Below, one piece after another: positions 25,578-35,365 of a stretch of 64,000 nucleotides of DNA. The position numbers were made by a program, and so were the translations under genes. Positions within the stretch are counted from its first letter, which is position 1, and each line of letters opens with the position of its first letter. The notes beneath the pieces were generated by a model that ran no database searches, had not been told where the DNA came from, and was given only the letters and a program-made list of their open reading frames with translations. The DNA lies in the NCBI RefSeq assembly GCF_000145035.1, contig NC_014390.1:62001-126000 (forward strand). The letters run 5' to 3'. Source of the DNA: Butyrivibrio proteoclasticus B316 (GTDB lineage Bacteria > Bacillota > Clostridia > Lachnospirales > Lachnospiraceae).

Positions 25578-25685
25578 ATGAATATCAAATATACAGAAGA
25601 AGAGATGATGCATTTTATTGAAATGGATTTTGACAGATATGAGGTGGAGAAGTGCCTAAGGACAAGAAAACTGACAAATCGCTGA
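25578..25685 (+). CDS. possible 35-residue ORF
   Basis: Frame reading MNIKYTEEEMMHFIEMDFDR then YEVEKCLRTRKLTNR, with AGAAGGG upstream. It may be a real microprotein or the start of a decayed gene; the next 250 bp contain a degraded frame. No family. Confidence 0.25.
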   Translation: MNIKYTEEEMMHFIEMDFDRYEVEKCLRTRKLTNR

Positions 25686-25933
25686 TTCTATTTGGATAGT
25701 ATTGAATGAGCAATGTAATCATAACTTAAAAGTTATGAGACAAATTTAAAACCTGCATAGAATATGCATTTGAGCAGGCTCAAAATATGGTATCATTATT
25801 AATGCCATATTTAGGGCCTGTTTTGTTATTTGTGTAGGACAACAATATAATATATGAATAGGCAAGAGTCAGCACGAGAACTAAACTAAATCAAACAAGG
25901 TATGGTTATGACATAGATAATCATGCAATTTAA

Positions 25934-26119
25934 GCGGCGATTGGATGGAAAACATTGGAACCAATAGAAGACAAGGTTGGTTATCTTTGTAAAATGATAC
26001 AGCAAGGAGCCAAGACAGCAAGTCATATCAACAGTAGAAGAAATAGTAACTACAACAATTTTATGCAGCATACGGATTATAATTTTGACGAGTTGGAGGC
26101 ACATTTGTTGGACAATTAA
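25934..26119 (+). pseudogene. C-terminal remnant of a DUF6017-type replication protein
   Basis: An open frame without a good start encodes KVGYLCKMIQQGAKTASHIN and then NYNNFMQHTDYNFDELEAHLLDN. The NxFxNFxQRxYDxxxLExxLL ending is typical, from memory, of DUF6017/replication-initiator-like proteins of Firmicutes mobile elements. Stops block the upstream frame and the rest of the gene is absent, so it is a fragment. The 25686-25933 stretch holds nothing else I can support. Confidence 0.55.
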
Positions 26120-26128
26120 AGGGCTAAC

Positions 26129-27511
26129 ATGGACTTAGAAGAGTTAAAGGCATTTTGTAGTAAATATAAAAGATTATATGAGAATAAAAAAAGTACTGAG
26201 GACGATCTTGATAAAGACTTTGCTGATGTTTGTTTTTCACTGAAAATTGAAATGGACTGTGGACATTCATTAGAAAAACTGACTGGTGGAGGATTAATAC
26301 TTCAAGACAATGATCTTTTAAAGAACAAGATAGACTATATCAGTGATATAGATATTTTAGCAAGTGGTATTTTTTCAAAATATAGGTATATAACCCATTG
26401 GAGCTACGGACAGCAGCTTAGTGATGAAAAAAATAGGCAATGGTTCAGAATGGCCTTTAATAGGTTATTAGAATTAATAGACATGAAATTACAAAAAGAG
26501 GGTTCAAAAGTGGAAGATAATGTAAAGATTTGGGGAATACATTGCTTAAATGATCAGATGTTAATCAATGACAATGTGATTGCTATTGGATGGTCACGAA
26601 TGGGGGATCTAAAAAAGCTCGGCGATACAAGAGAAGCTTTCAAAAATAAATATGAAGAAGTTTTTCCTGGAAAATCAAAAGGAAGTACTGCTAATTGTGC
26701 AGGGCAGTTGTATAGATTCGTTTATGAAGCTAGCATAGGAGATTACGTAGTTCTGCCTACCAAGCAGGATAGAATGATAAACATTGGTCAGATAGAAAGT
26801 GATTACTATTTTGAAGAGAACGTTGACCAGGAACCATATGATTACGCTCAGAGAAGAAAAGTAAAATGGATAAAGCATATTCCGAGACTTAGTTTTTCTC
26901 AGGGAGCATTATATGAAGCTGGGTCAGCGTTGTCATTCTTCCAAATTAAGAATTATGCGGATGAGTATTTGGCAGTATTAACAGGAAAGGCTATTCCGAA
27001 AACACCAGATTTACCTGATGATACAATTAGTGCAACGGCTGAGGACATCAAAGATAATACAAGAGATTTCATACTTAAGGAATTGAGTAAGAATCTCAAG
27101 GGATATGACTTAGAGATTTTTGTTGCTGATTTGCTTAGGGCAATGGGATATAGGACGCAGGTTTCTCCGCATGGTGGTGACAGTGGAATAGATATTACTG
27201 CTTACAAGGATGAATTACCGCCAAGAATTGTTGTGCAGGTTAAGAGTACAGATTCGGATATTAAAGAAAATACACTTCAATCGCTAAAAGGAGCAATGTC
27301 TTCTGGTGACTATGGAGCATTTGTAACATTGTCTAATTTTACGGCTAATGCTACGGCTTTTCTAAAAAATCACCCTGAAATAAAGGGGATTGATGGCCCG
27401 CAGTTGGTTGTGCTTATTTTAGATTATTATGAGAAGTTGAGTAAGAAATCTCAAAAGATAATACCATTAGAAAAAGTGTATATCCCCATTTCACTTGATG
27501 AAAATGAATAA
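26129..27511 (+). CDS. Mrr-type restriction endonuclease with N-terminal recognition-like domain
   Basis: A 460-residue protein. The middle region (about 130-290) has VKIWGIHCLNDQMLINDNVIAIGWSRMGDL...YVVLPTK, resembling EVE/YTH-like modified-base readers. From about 330 an Mrr_cat domain has the motifs GYDLEIFVADLLRAMGYRT, GGDSGIDITAY and VVQVKS (QxK). That layout fits a type IV, modification-dependent restriction enzyme. Only 19 bp precede hsdM, so it is co-transcribed with the type I system. It is chemically independent of HsdR. Confidence 0.8.
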   Translation: MDLEELKAFCSKYKRLYENKKSTEDDLDKDFADVCFSLKIEMDCGHSLEKLTGGGLILQDNDLLKNKIDYISDIDILASGIFSKYRYITHWSYGQQLSDEKNRQWFRMAFNRLLELIDMKLQKEGSKVEDNVKIWGIHCLNDQMLINDNVIAIGWSRMGDLKKLGDTREAFKNKYEEVFPGKSKGSTANCAGQLYRFVYEASIGDYVVLPTKQDRMINIGQIESDYYFEENVDQEPYDYAQRRKVKWIKHIPRLSFSQGALYEAGSALSFFQIKNYADEYLAVLTGKAIPKTPDLPDDTISATAEDIKDNTRDFILKELSKNLKGYDLEIFVADLLRAMGYRTQVSPHGGDSGIDITAYKDELPPRIVVQVKSTDSDIKENTLQSLKGAMSSGDYGAFVTLSNFTANATAFLKNHPEIKGIDGPQLVVLILDYYEKLSKKSQKIIPLEKVYIPISLDENE

Positions 27512-27530
27512 ATAGAAAAAGGAGCTTATC

Positions 27531-29126
27531 ATGGCAGAAAGTAAAGATTTATTAGCAGTATTATGGAGTGGAGCAGACGTACTCAGAGGAAAGATGGATG
27601 CAAATGAGTATAAGACCTATTTGTTAGGGCTTGTATTTTTTAAGTATCTTTCAGATTCATATCTTGCAAAAGTATATGATCTCTTAAACGATGAAGAGCC
27701 TGAAAACCTCGATGACGCGCAGAAAGCCTATGAAGAAGCTATGAAGTCTGATGATAGTGAAGCTCTTCTTGAAGAGTTAAAGGATTCACTTCACTATACT
27801 TTAGATCCAGATCTTACATATACAAGCATTTTAAATGCGGCAAAAAATAACAACTTTAACAGAGAAAAGCTCCAGTCTGCATTTAACAGGATTCAAGAAT
27901 CAGATGAGCTCTTCAACAGCTTGTTTGCAGATGTGGACCTTTATTCTAACAGGCTTGGTACAGGTGATACCAAGCAGTCCGCGACTATCGCAGACGTTAT
28001 CAAGGTGTTAGAAGACGCTGATCTTATCCATGCCAAGGGCGATGTTCTTGGAAATGCGTATGAATACCTGATTGGACAGTTTGCTTCTGAGACAGGAAAG
28101 AAGGCTGGAGAGTTCTATACACCACATGGTCCTGCTCAGATTCTTTGCAGAATAGCTATGCTCGGCCAGGAGGAAAAGAAGGGGCTTCAGGTATATGACC
28201 CTTGTATGGGTTCCGGATCTCTTATGTTGAGCTGCATGCACTACTCAAAAGAGCCGGATTATATCAAGTATTATGGTCAGGAGCTTATGCCTTCAACCTA
28301 TAATCTTGCAAGAATGAATATGTTCCTTCATGGTGTTCTTCCAGAGAATCAGCACCTTAGAAACGGCGATACCCTTGATGCTGACTGGCCTACAGATGAA
28401 GAAACAGAGTTTGATGTAGTTACAATGAACCCTCCCTATTCTGCCAATTGGAGTGCAGCTGAGGGCTTTAAGCAAGACGAGAGATTCATGGACTACGGCG
28501 GAGTACTGGCTCCAAAGTCAAAGGCAGATTATGCCTTCCTTTTGCATGGCTTCTATCACCTAAAGCCCAATGGAACAATGGCGATTGTCCTTCCACATGG
28601 AGTCCTCTTCAGAGGAGCTTCTGAAGGAGCTATAAGAGAAATCCTGCTGAAGAACGGATCAATCTATGCAGTAATTGGACTTCCTTCAAACATGTTCTAC
28701 AACACATCAATTCCTACATGTATCATCGTCCTCAAAAAACATAGAGAAGGAAGAGATGTTCTCTTTATTGATGCCTCACAGCACTTTGAAAAAGAAAAGA
28801 AACAGAACGTGATGAAAGAAGAACATATTGATCACGTTCTTGAACTATACAAAAATAGACAATCAGTCGAGAAAGAGGCATATCTTGCATCCTTCGAGGA
28901 TATCGAAAAGAACGACTTCAACCTTAATATTCCAAGATACGTTGATACGAGCGAAGAAGAGGAGCAGATTGATCTCAAAGCACTTTCTTCTGAGTTAAAG
29001 AATACAAATAAAGAGATAAAGGAAGCCAATACTAGTCTTCTGGGAATGATGAATGAGCTCGTATTTTCTTCTGATGACATTAAAGCTGCCATGACAGAAC
29101 TTATTGATGTAATCAAGGAGGACTGA
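27531..29126 (+). CDS. hsdM: type I restriction-modification DNA methyltransferase, M subunit
   Basis: A 531-residue N6-adenine methyltransferase, typical HsdM length. An N-terminal HsdM_N helical bundle (SADVLRGKMDANEYKTYLLGLVFFKYLSD), then GEFYTP, the AdoMet motif I segment VYDPCMGSGSL and the catalytic NPPYS. The C-terminal helices contact HsdS. With HsdS it methylates the bipartite target. AAAAAGGAG site before ATG; hsdS starts 2 bp downstream. All motifs look intact. Confidence 0.96.
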   Translation: MAESKDLLAVLWSGADVLRGKMDANEYKTYLLGLVFFKYLSDSYLAKVYDLLNDEEPENLDDAQKAYEEAMKSDDSEALLEELKDSLHYTLDPDLTYTSILNAAKNNNFNREKLQSAFNRIQESDELFNSLFADVDLYSNRLGTGDTKQSATIADVIKVLEDADLIHAKGDVLGNAYEYLIGQFASETGKKAGEFYTPHGPAQILCRIAMLGQEEKKGLQVYDPCMGSGSLMLSCMHYSKEPDYIKYYGQELMPSTYNLARMNMFLHGVLPENQHLRNGDTLDADWPTDEETEFDVVTMNPPYSANWSAAEGFKQDERFMDYGGVLAPKSKADYAFLLHGFYHLKPNGTMAIVLPHGVLFRGASEGAIREILLKNGSIYAVIGLPSNMFYNTSIPTCIIVLKKHREGRDVLFIDASQHFEKEKKQNVMKEEHIDHVLELYKNRQSVEKEAYLASFEDIEKNDFNLNIPRYVDTSEEEEQIDLKALSSELKNTNKEIKEANTSLLGMMNELVFSSDDIKAAMTELIDVIKED

Positions 29127-29128
29127 TA

Positions 29129-30295
29129 ATGGCTGGAAAACCAAATATAAGGTTTAGTGGATATACTGACGCTTGGGAACAGCGTAAGTTTGGAAATTTT
29201 ACAGAATTGAAGTCAGCATCTCGCGTTCACAAAGATGAATGGACATCTGAAGGGGTGCCATTTTATAGATCAAGTGATGTAATGTCTGCTATTAACGGAA
29301 CCCAAAATGAGAAGGCTTTTATTTCTGAAGAACTATATGAAAAGCTTTCATCTGTATCAGGTAAATTAGAGAAGGGAGATGTCCTTGTTACTGGTGGCGG
29401 TTCTGTTGGAAATCCTTATATTGTGCCTGATAATAAGCCTTTATACACTAAAGATGCTGATTTGTTGTGGATAAAAAATCAGGGAAGATTTGATGCATAT
29501 TTTATATATGAGTTTTTCTTTTCGCCGACTTTCAGAAAGTATTTGGAGAGTATTTCACATGTTGGAACTATAGCTCATTATACGATTACTCAGCTCACAG
29601 AAACTCCTGTATCGTTACCTTCATTAGAGGAACAGAAAAAAGTTGGAGACTATTTCAGGAGTATCGACAATCTTATCACCCTTCATCAGCGTAAGTGCGA
29701 CGAAACAAAAGAATTAAAAAAATATATGCTTCAAAAAATGTTTCCGAAAAATGGAGAAACAAAACCAGAAATTAGATTTGCTGGATTTACTGGCGATTGG
29801 GAACAGCGTAAGTTTTCTGATGTGGTAGAAATTGGCAGTGGAATGGATTATAAGCATCTTGGTGAGGGCGATATTCCCGTCTATGGTACCGGCGGATATA
29901 TGCTGAGTGTTGATGCTGCGTTATCCGAAGAAAAGGATGCTATTGGAATTGGTCGAAAAGGAACTATTGATAAACCTTATATTCTGAGAGCTCCGTTTTG
30001 GACTGTCGATACGCTATTTTACTGCATTCCCAAGGATGGATATGATTTAGATTTTACCAGTTGCCTTTTTCAAAATATTGATTGGAAGAAAAAGGATGAA
30101 TCTACAGGGGTACCAAGTCTCTCGAAAGTGATTATAAACAATGTTGAGACGGCGGCTCCTTCGTATGAGGAACAGAGAAAAATCGGTGATTACTTTAAAG
30201 GAATCGATAACCTTATCACCCTTCATCAGCGTAAATGCGACGAAACAAAAGAATTAAAGAAATACATGCTCCAAAACATGTTTCCACAAAATTGA
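29129..30295 (+). CDS. hsdS: type I specificity subunit, first copy
   Basis: A 388-residue HsdS with two target recognition domains, each preceded by the segment DAWEQRK or DWEQRK and followed by a conserved helix ending LITLHQRKCDETKELKKYMLQ. The first TRD spans about 10-165 and the second about 225-360. The conserved helices repeat nearly exactly in DNA in the next gene, so recombination can exchange TRDs. Together with HsdM and HsdR it decides the DNA target. No frameshift seen. Confidence 0.93.
   Translation: MAGKPNIRFSGYTDAWEQRKFGNFTELKSASRVHKDEWTSEGVPFYRSSDVMSAINGTQNEKAFISEELYEKLSSVSGKLEKGDVLVTGGGSVGNPYIVPDNKPLYTKDADLLWIKNQGRFDAYFIYEFFFSPTFRKYLESISHVGTIAHYTITQLTETPVSLPSLEEQKKVGDYFRSIDNLITLHQRKCDETKELKKYMLQKMFPKNGETKPEIRFAGFTGDWEQRKFSDVVEIGSGMDYKHLGEGDIPVYGTGGYMLSVDAALSEEKDAIGIGRKGTIDKPYILRAPFWTVDTLFYCIPKDGYDLDFTSCLFQNIDWKKKDESTGVPSLSKVIINNVETAAPSYEEQRKIGDYFKGIDNLITLHQRKCDETKELKKYMLQNMFPQN
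29672..29814 (+). repeat. hsdS conserved repeat, unit 1
   Basis: 143-bp central segment from CTTATCACCCTTCATCAGCG to GGAACAGCGTAAGTT. A near-identical 143-bp unit lies at 30839-30981, and partial copies of its first part begin at 30212 and 31457. Direct orientation. Confidence 0.85.
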
Positions 30296-30316
30296 TTTGT
30301 ATAGGATTAAATAAGA

Positions 30317-31543
30317 ATGACAAATAGACCTAACATAAGATTTGGTAAATTTAATGACGATTGGGAACAGCGTAAGTTAATTGAAATCTCGGATATAGTT
30401 ACTGGAACAACGCCTCCAACCAAAGACAAAGACAACTATGGAGGGGATAGATTGTTCGTTAGTCCAGCTGATATTCAGGGGAACAGATATGTAGATGAGA
30501 CTATTACAACCCTAACTGAAAAAGGCTATGCTCTCGGCAGAGAGTTAAGAGCTGGAACAACTCTTTTTGTAAGTATCGGTTCAACCATCGGTAAAGTGGC
30601 TCAAATAAAGGAATCTGCAACAACAAATCAACAAATAAATGCGGTAATTCCAAATGTTGAAATGGATGATAATTTTGTGTTTACAATGTTGGAGAATGAA
30701 GCTGAAAAGATAAAGAAATTAGCAGCTACTCAAGCAGTACCAATAATAAACAAAACCACATTTGGTGAAACTGAAATACAGTTTCCTAAAAAAGAAGAAC
30801 AGACGAGAATTGGAGAGTATTTTTCAAATCTTGACAGCCTTATCACCCTTCATCAGCGTAAGTGCGACGAAACAAAAGAATTAAAAAAATATATGCTACA
30901 AAAAATGTTTCCTAAAAATGGTGAGCGAGTTCCGGAAATTAGATTTGCAGGATTTACTGACGATTGGGAACAGCGTAAGTTAGGAGAGCTCGCGGAAATC
31001 GGGGATATTGATCATAGAATGCCACCTACCGTAGAGGATGGTATTCCATATCTAATGACAGGGGATTTTTGCGGCATAAATGAACTGAACTTTGAGGGAG
31101 TGAAGCATGTGTCTCAAGAGGATTATGAACAGTTATCACGAAAGATAAAACCAGAAAAGGGGGATATTATATTCGCCCGATACGCTTCAGTTGGTGCAGT
31201 CAGATATGTTGATTTTACTAGAGATTTTCTGATTTCATATTCTTGTGCAATTATTAAGCAAAGTAAAAAAATAAACTCAAAATATTTATACCATTATCTT
31301 ACAGGAGATCCTGCGCAAAAACAAATCAAACTTGAGATAAACTCAAGCTCACAGGCTAACATTGGCATTGACTCAATGAAAAATTCTATCACAGTGTTAT
31401 TGCCATCTGCTGATGAGCAAACAAAAATATCAGAGTTTTTGAGTGGCCTCGACAACCTTATCACTCTTCATCAGCGTAAGAGTGATGAACTCAAAGAATT
31501 AAAAAAGTATATGTTAAAAAATTTGTTTCCAAATAATAAATGA
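30317..31543 (+). CDS. hsdS: type I specificity subunit, second copy
   Basis: A 408-residue HsdS with two TRDs distinct from those of the first copy and the same flanking conserved helices. The first TRD contains TGTTPPTKDKDNYGGDRLFVSPADIQGN and the second contains HRMPPTVEDGIPYLMTGDFCG. Intact start, 21 bp after the first copy. Two complete HsdS beside one HsdM and one HsdR allow alternative complexes, or act as a TRD reservoir for recombination. No dedicated inverting recombinase lies next to them. Confidence 0.93.
   Translation: MTNRPNIRFGKFNDDWEQRKLIEISDIVTGTTPPTKDKDNYGGDRLFVSPADIQGNRYVDETITTLTEKGYALGRELRAGTTLFVSIGSTIGKVAQIKESATTNQQINAVIPNVEMDDNFVFTMLENEAEKIKKLAATQAVPIINKTTFGETEIQFPKKEEQTRIGEYFSNLDSLITLHQRKCDETKELKKYMLQKMFPKNGERVPEIRFAGFTDDWEQRKLGELAEIGDIDHRMPPTVEDGIPYLMTGDFCGINELNFEGVKHVSQEDYEQLSRKIKPEKGDIIFARYASVGAVRYVDFTRDFLISYSCAIIKQSKKINSKYLYHYLTGDPAQKQIKLEINSSSQANIGIDSMKNSITVLLPSADEQTKISEFLSGLDNLITLHQRKSDELKELKKYMLKNLFPNNK
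30839..30981 (+). repeat. hsdS conserved repeat, unit 2
   Basis: Same 143-bp conserved segment as 29672-29814, same orientation and register. Recombination between the units would delete about 1.17 kb and fuse TRD1 of copy 1 to TRD2 of copy 2. Confidence 0.85.
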
Positions 31544-31552
31544 GGAGAGCAA

Positions 31553-32335
31553 ATGGACAATATTGAAGACAAAATGAATCGAATAGACCAAATGTCAGGA
31601 AGTGAATTCGAAACATTTTGTGTTAACTTGCTATCAAGTATTGGATTTGAGAATGTTGAGCAAACAAAAGGAAGTGGTGATCATGGAGTCGATATATTGG
31701 CTCATAAATATGGTTACAAGTACGTGATACAGTGTAAAAGATATTCCGATTCAGTTGGAAATAGGGCAATTCAAGAAATATACAGCGGTAAAGATATTTA
31801 TCATGCTGATAGAGCATTGGTAGTTACGAATAGTTCATTTACAACTCAGGCGATGAGCGATGCAATTAGTTTGAATGTTGAATTGTGGAATAGAGATACT
31901 ATCAAGCAAATAATAATTAAGAATGATATATCAAATAATTGCAGAGAAACTTTGCGCGGGAATAACAATACTACTAAGGATGCTAAAAACTTGGAAAGTA
32001 TCACGTTACTTACTGGCAGAGAGGCAAGATATACAAATAGGTTCTATGGTATATGTGCAAGGTGGCTTCTACATGAAGGATATCAAGACATTCAAATCAT
32101 AAAAAGTGGTGAAGATTATGGTGTAGATATTACTGCACAGAAGGATGGTATCAGATATGCTATCCAGTGCATTAACAGAAATCATGAAGAAGCAGATTCA
32201 TTTAGACAATTAAGCGAACGAGCAAGCTATTATGGATGCGAAAGACTAATGGCAATATCAGATTTTACATTTGGAACAGTCTTTCAATCTAGAGCTGCGG
32301 AGTTTGGAATTGAATTAAAGACAATTAAAAGATAA
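31553..32335 (+). CDS. protein with tandem Mrr nuclease domains, second one degenerate
   Basis: A 260-residue protein. Domain 1 (about 10-130) is a full Mrr_cat unit: SEFETFCVNLLSSIGFENV, SGDHGVDILA, VIQCKRY. Domain 2 (about 150-260) repeats the fold with GEDYGVDITAQKDGIRYAIQCINR, where the Lys of QxK is Ile. So one active and one apparently dead nuclease domain; the second could bind DNA. It is embedded between hsdS and hsdR and co-transcribed with them. Function with or without the type I complex is not known. Confidence 0.8.
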   Translation: MDNIEDKMNRIDQMSGSEFETFCVNLLSSIGFENVEQTKGSGDHGVDILAHKYGYKYVIQCKRYSDSVGNRAIQEIYSGKDIYHADRALVVTNSSFTTQAMSDAISLNVELWNRDTIKQIIIKNDISNNCRETLRGNNNTTKDAKNLESITLLTGREARYTNRFYGICARWLLHEGYQDIQIIKSGEDYGVDITAQKDGIRYAIQCINRNHEEADSFRQLSERASYYGCERLMAISDFTFGTVFQSRAAEFGIELKTIKR

Positions 32336-32362
32336 TAAGCACGTTAGTCGGAGAAGGCAATT

Positions 32363-35335
32363 ATGGCAGAATTAGAATCAGTATTAGAAAAAAGACTTAT
32401 AGACCAGTTGTGTTGCGATGAATCTCAGTGGACATACCGCCCTGATCTGAATACGGAAGAAAAGCTCTGGGCGAACTTTAAAAAGATCCTGGAATATAAC
32501 AACAAGGCAAAACTAAACGATACACCTTTATCCGACTCCGAATTTGCCAAGATAAAGAACGATGTTTCCCATGCTTCTTTTTATGATGCTGCCAAATGGC
32601 TTGTTGGTGAGAGCGGCAAGGTCTATGTTCACGTACAGAGAGGCAATGAACAGCTCCATCTGGTTGTGCTTAATAATGAGCATATTGCTGGTGGTACAAG
32701 TGTCTATGAAGTAATAAACCAGTATCAGTCATTTAAACAGGAAGATATCGAAGGAGACAGAGATAGAAGATTTGACGTGTCACTCCTTATTAATGGTATT
32801 CCTCTGATCCATATTGAGCTTAAGAACAAAGAGCATTCGTATATGGAAGGCTACAGACAGATTAAGAAGTATATCGCTGAAGGTAAGTTCCATGGCCTGT
32901 TTTCCAATGTTCAGATGTTTGTTGTAAGTAATGCGGTTGATACAAAGTATTTTGCTGCAGCAAGAGATACTGAGCTTAACCACAAGTTCCTTTCGGGGTG
33001 GCTTAATCATGAAAACCGCGCAGTTTCTGACTATATTGAATTTACAAAGCAGGTGCTTAGGATCCCTGAAGCGCATGAAATGGTCTCAAAGTATGTGGTC
33101 CTTGATAATGATAAGAAAAAGCTCCTTATCTTAAGGCCATACCAGATTCACGCTATAGAATCCATGAGGGAAGCCTCAAAGCGTGGCATATCCGGTTTCA
33201 TTTGGCATACAACCGGATCCGGAAAGACCATGACCTCATATAAGGCAACAAGAAATCTTCTGATGGATATCCCATCAATTGAAAAGACTATATTCCTTAT
33301 CGACAGAAAGGACCTTGATATGCAGACAAAAGGTGCCTTTCAGTCATATGCAGAAAATGACACGATTGACGTTGATGATACAGAGAATGTGACACATCTG
33401 ATCAAACGCCTTACAGATGGCCATCGTCAGATGATCGTAACCACAAGGCAGAAGCTTCAGATCGTGGTTAACAAAAGGCTAAAAGAAGGTACTCCCCAGT
33501 ACAACAAGATAAAGGCATTAAAAGTTGCCTTTGTTGTTGATGAGTGTCATAGGGCAGTGACTCCGTCCACCAAAAGAGAACTGGAAAAATTCTTTAACAA
33601 CTCATTGTGGTACGGATTTACCGGCACTCCTATATTTGATGAAAACAAATATGAACTTAAAGGAGATCTTCCACAGACCACTGAACAGCTTTATGGAAAA
33701 TGCCTTCACAGCTATACAATCAAAGAAGCAATCCATGATGAAGCAGTGCTTGGCTTTATGACCGAGCATTTAGGCCCTCAAGGACTTCCAACAGAAGATG
33801 CTGCCAAGTATTACTCTTCTGAGGGACATAGGCGAGCAGTACTTGATACTATCTTAAATAAATCCTATGTAAAATTTGGCATGGATAAAGGCAGGGGACT
33901 TACATATGAAGCCATGCTTACTGTGCCTTCAATAGCTATTGCGCAGGATTACTATGATCTTCTCATACGTGTAAAGAACGGAGAAGATGAGCTAAAAATA
34001 AGCGAAGATATTAAGAAAGCTCTCCCGGATTTCCCTAAGTTTGCCATAACATACTCTGTTACAGAGAATGAGGAAGGCTCTCAGGTTAACCAGGAGAAGA
34101 TGAAAAAATCTCTTAAAGACTACAACGAAATGTTTAATACCAAATATGAGATTGAGAACATTGGTGCTTATAACGGGAACTTAAATGACAGACTTGCAAG
34201 AAAAGAAAAGAAATACCTTGATAGAACTCAGCAGCTGGATCTTGTCATCGTTGTAGATAGACTTTTGACCGGTTTTGATGCTCCATGCCTTTCAACACTT
34301 TTCATGGATAGACCGCCATTAAGCCCGCAGGGACTTATCCAGGCATTCTCAAGAACTAACAGGTTATTTGATAAAACGAAGAAATTTGGTCAAATTGTGA
34401 CCTTCCAGTATCCAGAGGATTATAAGACGGCCATAAATGATGCACTTGTACTTTATTCAAGAGGTGGGGAAGGGAAACCAGTATCCGAAGACTACGACAC
34501 TATTAGAGAGCTGTTCGTGCTTGCAGTTAAGGCACTACGCACATTAGTGCCACTACCTTCAGATGTTTCTTCTTTATCTAAAAAGGAAAAAAAGAGATTC
34601 ATTCATCTGTTCAGGGATGTGGATTATAGTCTTTCTCATCTTAAAGCCTTCTCGACGTATGATCCAACCATCCTGACAATTGTTGGATTCACTCAGAAAG
34701 ACTATGAAGATTACTACGGACAGTATAAGAATGTACTAGACTGGCTTAAGGATCAAGATGATGATAATAAAGATGATAACTCCGACAGCCCAGAACAGCC
34801 AGTAAGGGACGACTATGATCTGATTGCATTCAGTAAACTCCGTATAGACTTTGAATATATAGTTGAACTCCTCCAGGGATTCGTCGATTCACTAGACCAG
34901 TCAGATAACGACTTTGAAAGCATCGACTTTGACAGAAAACTTGGGTATATACGAGAAATGGCAAAAGAATTTTCTGAGACAAACCCTCAGCTCGGTGCTA
35001 TTGTATGGCAAGTACTTGATGAAATCGAAAAGGACAGAAATAAATTCATTGGCAAAGATGTCTCTGTAATATTTAATCAAATCAGGTATGCAACAGTCGA
35101 TAAAGAGGTCCAGCATTTCGCGGACAAATGGTTTATAGACTTTGAAGATGTGCGTTATGAAGCATATAACTACAAAGATGGCGTTATGGCTAACGAAAGT
35201 AAATTTAAAGAAAAAGCCAATTATACCGCTTATAAGGAATCAACTCCTGAAGCAATGCCTAAATTCAAATTCTATTCAGCAATGATAAGCGAGTTTAAGA
35301 ATGAGCTGATGCCTGAAATTGAAGCATTGTTATAG
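32363..35335 (+). CDS. hsdR: type I restriction enzyme, R subunit
   Basis: A 990-residue HsdR: ATP-dependent translocase and nuclease of the type I system. N-terminal nuclease motif FDVSLLINGIPLIHIELKNKE (D...ExK). SF2 helicase motifs: HTTGSGKT (Walker A), VDECHRA (DECH), FTGTPIF (motif III) and IQAFSRTNR (motif VI). The C-terminal helices bind the M2S core. Normal length, no breaks. The gene closes the 26129-35335 operon-like run. Confidence is high. Confidence 0.96.
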   Translation: MAELESVLEKRLIDQLCCDESQWTYRPDLNTEEKLWANFKKILEYNNKAKLNDTPLSDSEFAKIKNDVSHASFYDAAKWLVGESGKVYVHVQRGNEQLHLVVLNNEHIAGGTSVYEVINQYQSFKQEDIEGDRDRRFDVSLLINGIPLIHIELKNKEHSYMEGYRQIKKYIAEGKFHGLFSNVQMFVVSNAVDTKYFAAARDTELNHKFLSGWLNHENRAVSDYIEFTKQVLRIPEAHEMVSKYVVLDNDKKKLLILRPYQIHAIESMREASKRGISGFIWHTTGSGKTMTSYKATRNLLMDIPSIEKTIFLIDRKDLDMQTKGAFQSYAENDTIDVDDTENVTHLIKRLTDGHRQMIVTTRQKLQIVVNKRLKEGTPQYNKIKALKVAFVVDECHRAVTPSTKRELEKFFNNSLWYGFTGTPIFDENKYELKGDLPQTTEQLYGKCLHSYTIKEAIHDEAVLGFMTEHLGPQGLPTEDAAKYYSSEGHRRAVLDTILNKSYVKFGMDKGRGLTYEAMLTVPSIAIAQDYYDLLIRVKNGEDELKISEDIKKALPDFPKFAITYSVTENEEGSQVNQEKMKKSLKDYNEMFNTKYEIENIGAYNGNLNDRLARKEKKYLDRTQQLDLVIVVDRLLTGFDAPCLSTLFMDRPPLSPQGLIQAFSRTNRLFDKTKKFGQIVTFQYPEDYKTAINDALVLYSRGGEGKPVSEDYDTIRELFVLAVKALRTLVPLPSDVSSLSKKEKKRFIHLFRDVDYSLSHLKAFSTYDPTILTIVGFTQKDYEDYYGQYKNVLDWLKDQDDDNKDDNSDSPEQPVRDDYDLIAFSKLRIDFEYIVELLQGFVDSLDQSDNDFESIDFDRKLGYIREMAKEFSETNPQLGAIVWQVLDEIEKDRNKFIGKDVSVIFNQIRYATVDKEVQHFADKWFIDFEDVRYEAYNYKDGVMANESKFKEKANYTAYKESTPEAMPKFKFYSAMISEFKNELMPEIEALL

Positions 35336-35365
35336 CAGCATATTAAGATAAAAAGGAAAATGGTA

